Positions 61,744-64,000 of a DNA stretch of 64,000 bases are shown here, piece by piece. Source of the stretch: Blautia sp. SC05B48 (GTDB lineage Bacteria; Bacillota; Clostridia; Lachnospirales; Lachnospiraceae); contig NZ_CP040518.1 in assembly GCF_005848555.1 (NCBI RefSeq), positions 2,355,001 to 2,419,000 of the forward strand, read 5' to 3'. Position numbers and translations under genes: made by a program. Position 1 is the stretch's first letter; each line of letters opens with the position of its first letter. The notes beneath the pieces are model-generated. The model made no database searches. It was not told where the DNA came from and saw only the letters and a list, made by a program, of their open reading frames with translations.

Positions 61744-63108
61744 TTATTTTAATTTCGTTCGGCTGGTCTGTCGGAATGTCAGAGTAAAGATGATTCCCTT
61801 TACGATGGAAGTAAGGGAAAGTGCCCACCAGATACCATTAAGTCCCATTCCTGCATGAGTCAGCAGCATGGCAAGCGGGATTCTGGCCCCTGTCAGGATA
61901 ATACTGATGATACTGCAGAGCTTGGTCATACCAAGGCCGGACAGTGCACCGATGGTCATCAGCTCAATGGCCATGAAAGCCTCACAGAAGCCGATGATGA
62001 TCAGGTAATTTACAGAAATCCCAAGGGATTCCGGATCATGGAAAAATAAACCGGAGATCGGGCGTGGGAGCAGCACAAAGGCTGCAGTTATGATAAGGCC
62101 CCAGATTGTCAGGATACCAAAGGAAATACGGTAGCCATGGCGGATGCGGTCGTATTTTTTTGCACCGAAATTCTGTGCGGTAAAAGCATTTAAGGCAGAG
62201 GCAAAGCCGTCCGCGGTGTTCCAGGAAACGGATTCGATCTGTCCGCCCACACGCTGGACAGCAATGGCAGCAGCACCGAAGGCGGAAACCATTCTGGTCA
62301 GTACCATGGAGATCATACAGTAGATCATGCTCTGGATAGCGGTTGGAAAACCAATGCGGAAGATATTTTTATAAAATTTTCCCGGAAAACGTGAAAAAAG
62401 ATGAAGTTCACGAAGTACATTTGGTTCCAGCCCGGAAGTAAAGATCCGGAAAAACAGCACTGCAAAAACCAGGAACTGTGCAGTTACTGTGGCAATGGCA
62501 GCACCTACCGTTTCAAGCCGTGGAAAAGGTCCAATGCCAAGGATCAGGAGCGGATCCAGGAACATATTTCCCACAAGTCCAAGAAAATTGGCCATCAGCG
62601 GAGACCTGGAGTCTCCCTGGGCTGTAAAAAGTCCGGTGAGAGTCAGGTTCAGGAAGGAAAAAATGATCAGTCCGCAGGTGATCAGCATATAAGATCTGGC
62701 AGAAGAATATGCTTCCGGGTCTGTCAGATTAAAAAATCCGATCAGAGGATCAAGAAATATAATACTTGCTGCAGCAAATAAAAGACCGAACAGAATGGTC
62801 ATCTGCAGGGCACTGGCCGCGTAGGAACGTGCCTCTTTATAATCCTTCCGGCCGCAGGACTGTGCTGTGTTTACCTGTCCGCCCATTCGCGGAAGGGCTA
62901 CCAGTCCCTGGGAAAGCCACACATACATGCCGCCCACACCGACACCGGCAACTGCCTTGGAGCCCAGAAGTCCGATCCAGGCCATATCTGTGATATTATA
63001 GGCAGTTCCAAGAAGGGAAGATGCCATGATTGGCAGAGCAAGCTCTGAAAGCGTTTTCAAGATCGGACCGGAAGTAAGGTCTATGGATTTTGATCTTTTC
63101 ATACTCAT
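61744..63108 (-). CDS. MATE-family efflux transporter (second)
   Basis: 454 residues, 12 TM segments; LSELALPIMASSLLGTAYNITDMAWIG is the MATE TM1 region and GMYVWLSQGLVALPRMGGQVNTAQSCG the following one. I use the ATG at 63108, which overlaps the stop of the HAD gene (ATGA) and has GGAG nine bases before it; an ATG two codons earlier is too close to that site. It differs clearly from the MATE at 58167. It is translationally coupled to the phosphatase gene. Confidence 0.88.
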   Translation of the reverse strand: MSMKRSKSIDLTSGPILKTLSELALPIMASSLLGTAYNITDMAWIGLLGSKAVAGVGVGGMYVWLSQGLVALPRMGGQVNTAQSCGRKDYKEARSYAASALQMTILFGLLFAAASIIFLDPLIGFFNLTDPEAYSSARSYMLITCGLIIFSFLNLTLTGLFTAQGDSRSPLMANFLGLVGNMFLDPLLILGIGPFPRLETVGAAIATVTAQFLVFAVLFFRIFTSGLEPNVLRELHLFSRFPGKFYKNIFRIGFPTAIQSMIYCMISMVLTRMVSAFGAAAIAVQRVGGQIESVSWNTADGFASALNAFTAQNFGAKKYDRIRHGYRISFGILTIWGLIITAAFVLLPRPISGLFFHDPESLGISVNYLIIIGFCEAFMAIELMTIGALSGLGMTKLCSIISIILTGARIPLAMLLTHAGMGLNGIWWALSLTSIVKGIIFTLTFRQTSRTKLK

Positions 63109-63725
63109 CTGCATATCTCCGTAAGGTCAAAAGGCCTGGTGATCCGGTAATCCGGTTTATCCACCTGCCCGAAACCGTATTCGGCAAAGATAAAAGGAAC
63201 TCCTGCTTTCCGGCAGGCATTAAAGTCTCCTAAGGTATCACCGATATAAACCGGATCGGATAGATTATTGTCCTCGCGGATCTTCATGATATTTTCCGCT
63301 TTGGCCATGCCGGTGTCACCGGGACAGAGATGGCCCTTGAAATAGTGTCCGAAGCCTGTGGATTTCAGGAACACTTCAATATATCCGGCCTGGCAGTTAC
63401 TGACGATAAAAAGAGGAAAACGGCTGGAAAGAATCTTCAGTGTTTCCTCAAGATCCGGATACAGCGGAGCACATTTGCGAAGCAGTGCCTCGTGCTCTGC
63501 CTGGCAGCAGCCGTCGATGATACGAAGCTGTTCTGCTTCCGGAAGCTCAGGGAAAAGAGCCCTTGCGATATCCGGCAGCAGCTGGCCAAAAAGCCCCATC
63601 AGTCGTTTGGCGCTTACATCGGTATCCATGTGCTCCGTATGGATAAGGTAATCGCTCCAGGCCTCAGCTACGATCCCAGTGGAATCCCAGAGCGTACCGT
63701 CAACATCAAAAATAATACTGTCCAT
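63105..63725 (-). CDS. HAD-family phosphatase (phosphoglycolate phosphatase-like)
   Basis: 206-residue soluble hydrolase. Motif I FDVDGTLWDS (nucleophile Asp at about residue 6, general acid two later), motif II IVSNC (about 112), Lys in GMAKAENI (about 146) and motif IV YIGDTLGDFNA (about 165), with a helical cap (C1). The start MDSIIF follows GGGGAGG on the minus strand; a longer frame upstream is rejected. Substrate unknown. Confidence 0.88.
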   Translation of the reverse strand: MDSIIFDVDGTLWDSTGIVAEAWSDYLIHTEHMDTDVSAKRLMGLFGQLLPDIARALFPELPEAEQLRIIDGCCQAEHEALLRKCAPLYPDLEETLKILSSRFPLFIVSNCQAGYIEVFLKSTGFGHYFKGHLCPGDTGMAKAENIMKIREDNNLSDPVYIGDTLGDFNACRKAGVPFIFAEYGFGQVDKPDYRITRPFDLTEICR

Positions 63726-63912
63726 CAGAAAAACCTCCCCAAAAACTATGATATGTAAAAAATGCAACCCTTTGTACCGGACATAGTACAAAAACAAGTT
63801 ACTGTTCATTCCATTCTCAGTAACATCAAAACAATTCTATATGAGAAAAGAAAAAAAAGCAACTGCGCTTTTGAAGATTTTATGTTATAGTAAAGGTTAC
63901 GAGGGAAAAACT

Positions 63913-64000
63913 ATGAATTATAAGAATACGATCAGAGGTATATTCAAAGACAGACCTAACCGTTTTATCGCTCATGTGCAGATCGGGGATCAGCTGGAAA
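63913..64000 (+). CDS. sfsA: SfsA-family DNA-binding/sugar fermentation stimulation protein (3' end missing)
   Basis: The first 29 residues, MNYKNTIRGIFKDRPNRFIA and onwards to HVQIGDQLE, match the SfsA start (an OB-like N-terminal domain before a restriction-endonuclease-like fold). GAGGGA precedes the ATG. The gene runs off the end of the window, so the catalytic part cannot be checked. Confidence 0.75.
   Translation, partial: MNYKNTIRGIFKDRPNRFIAHVQIGDQLE

Overview
The window is a chromosomal segment of a spore-forming, Gram-positive anaerobe of the Clostridia, most likely a Lachnospiraceae member (Blautia or a close relative is my guess; it is inferred from gene content and order, not from a marker gene search). 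Supporting signs are spoIIM-xerD and spoVB homologues, the recA-recX-rny order, an NCS2 uracil permease, an Rrf2-nifS-nifU iron-sulfur cluster set, strong AGGAGG-type ribosome binding sites and many short intrinsic terminators. I see no rRNA, tRNA or CRISPR array.

Layout of the host backbone: 1-2782 end of ftsE, ftsX and a CtpA-type protease; 2976-3623 a double rhamnose-mutarotase-like protein; 3949-7326 a tight phospholipid operon (PAP2 phosphatase, LPG-synthase-type membrane protein, pssA, psd) that would make phosphatidylethanolamine; 7552-9746 an OmpR/histidine kinase pair; 9893-13623 hisH-hisF-ung-flippase; 13757-16422 pepT and uraA divergent; 16687-19964 recA (with a LexA box), recX, rny; 20094-21766 spoIIM, xerD; 21906-24314 DAHP synthase and a SpoVB-like flippase on the minus strand; 24437-29201 iscR-like, nifS, nifU, a P-type ATPase; 29339-32317 a degenerate amylosucrase-like protein with decapeptide repeats and hisJ; 32622-40939 the glycolytic genes gap, pgk, tpiA and gpmI with an XRE regulator, a DUF2974 hydrolase and hom between them; 58167-64000 two MATE transporters, an L,D-transpeptidase, a DUF3784-like protein, a HAD phosphatase and the start of sfsA.

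The striking region is 40952-57916: a Tn7-like transposon inserted 12 bp downstream of the gpmI stop codon, between gpmI and its own terminator. It begins TGT, ends ACA and is bordered by a perfect 5-bp target duplication (TCACG). It encodes tnsA (very short), tnsB (DD35E), tnsC (AAA+ ATPase) and a TniQ/TnsD target selector interrupted by a -1 frameshift. Both extremities carry the same 275-bp sequence in direct orientation, and each 275-bp copy itself runs from TGT to ACA with left-type and right-type ends, so each looks like a solo mini-transposon. The cargo is visibly AT-richer than the host: a DUF4238 protein, an HTH protein overlapping a divergent serine resolvase, a lipoprotein, a protein that joins an MrpR/integrase-like N-terminus to an HNH nuclease, an XRE regulator, a broken DUF6431 gene, two exported proteins and a 1364-residue PD-(D/E)XK-like nuclease-NACHT ATPase that resembles antiphage STAND sensors.

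How it fits together: TnsD would be expected to recognise the 3' end of gpmI as a safe chromosomal site, as Tn7 TnsD does at glmS, and TnsABC would insert the cargo there. The cargo looks defence-oriented. The element carries an intrinsic terminator in its end unit, which would replace the gpmI terminator it displaced. gpmI as a Tn7-like attachment site, the duplicated 275-bp ends and the two nuclease cargo genes are the points most worth following up.
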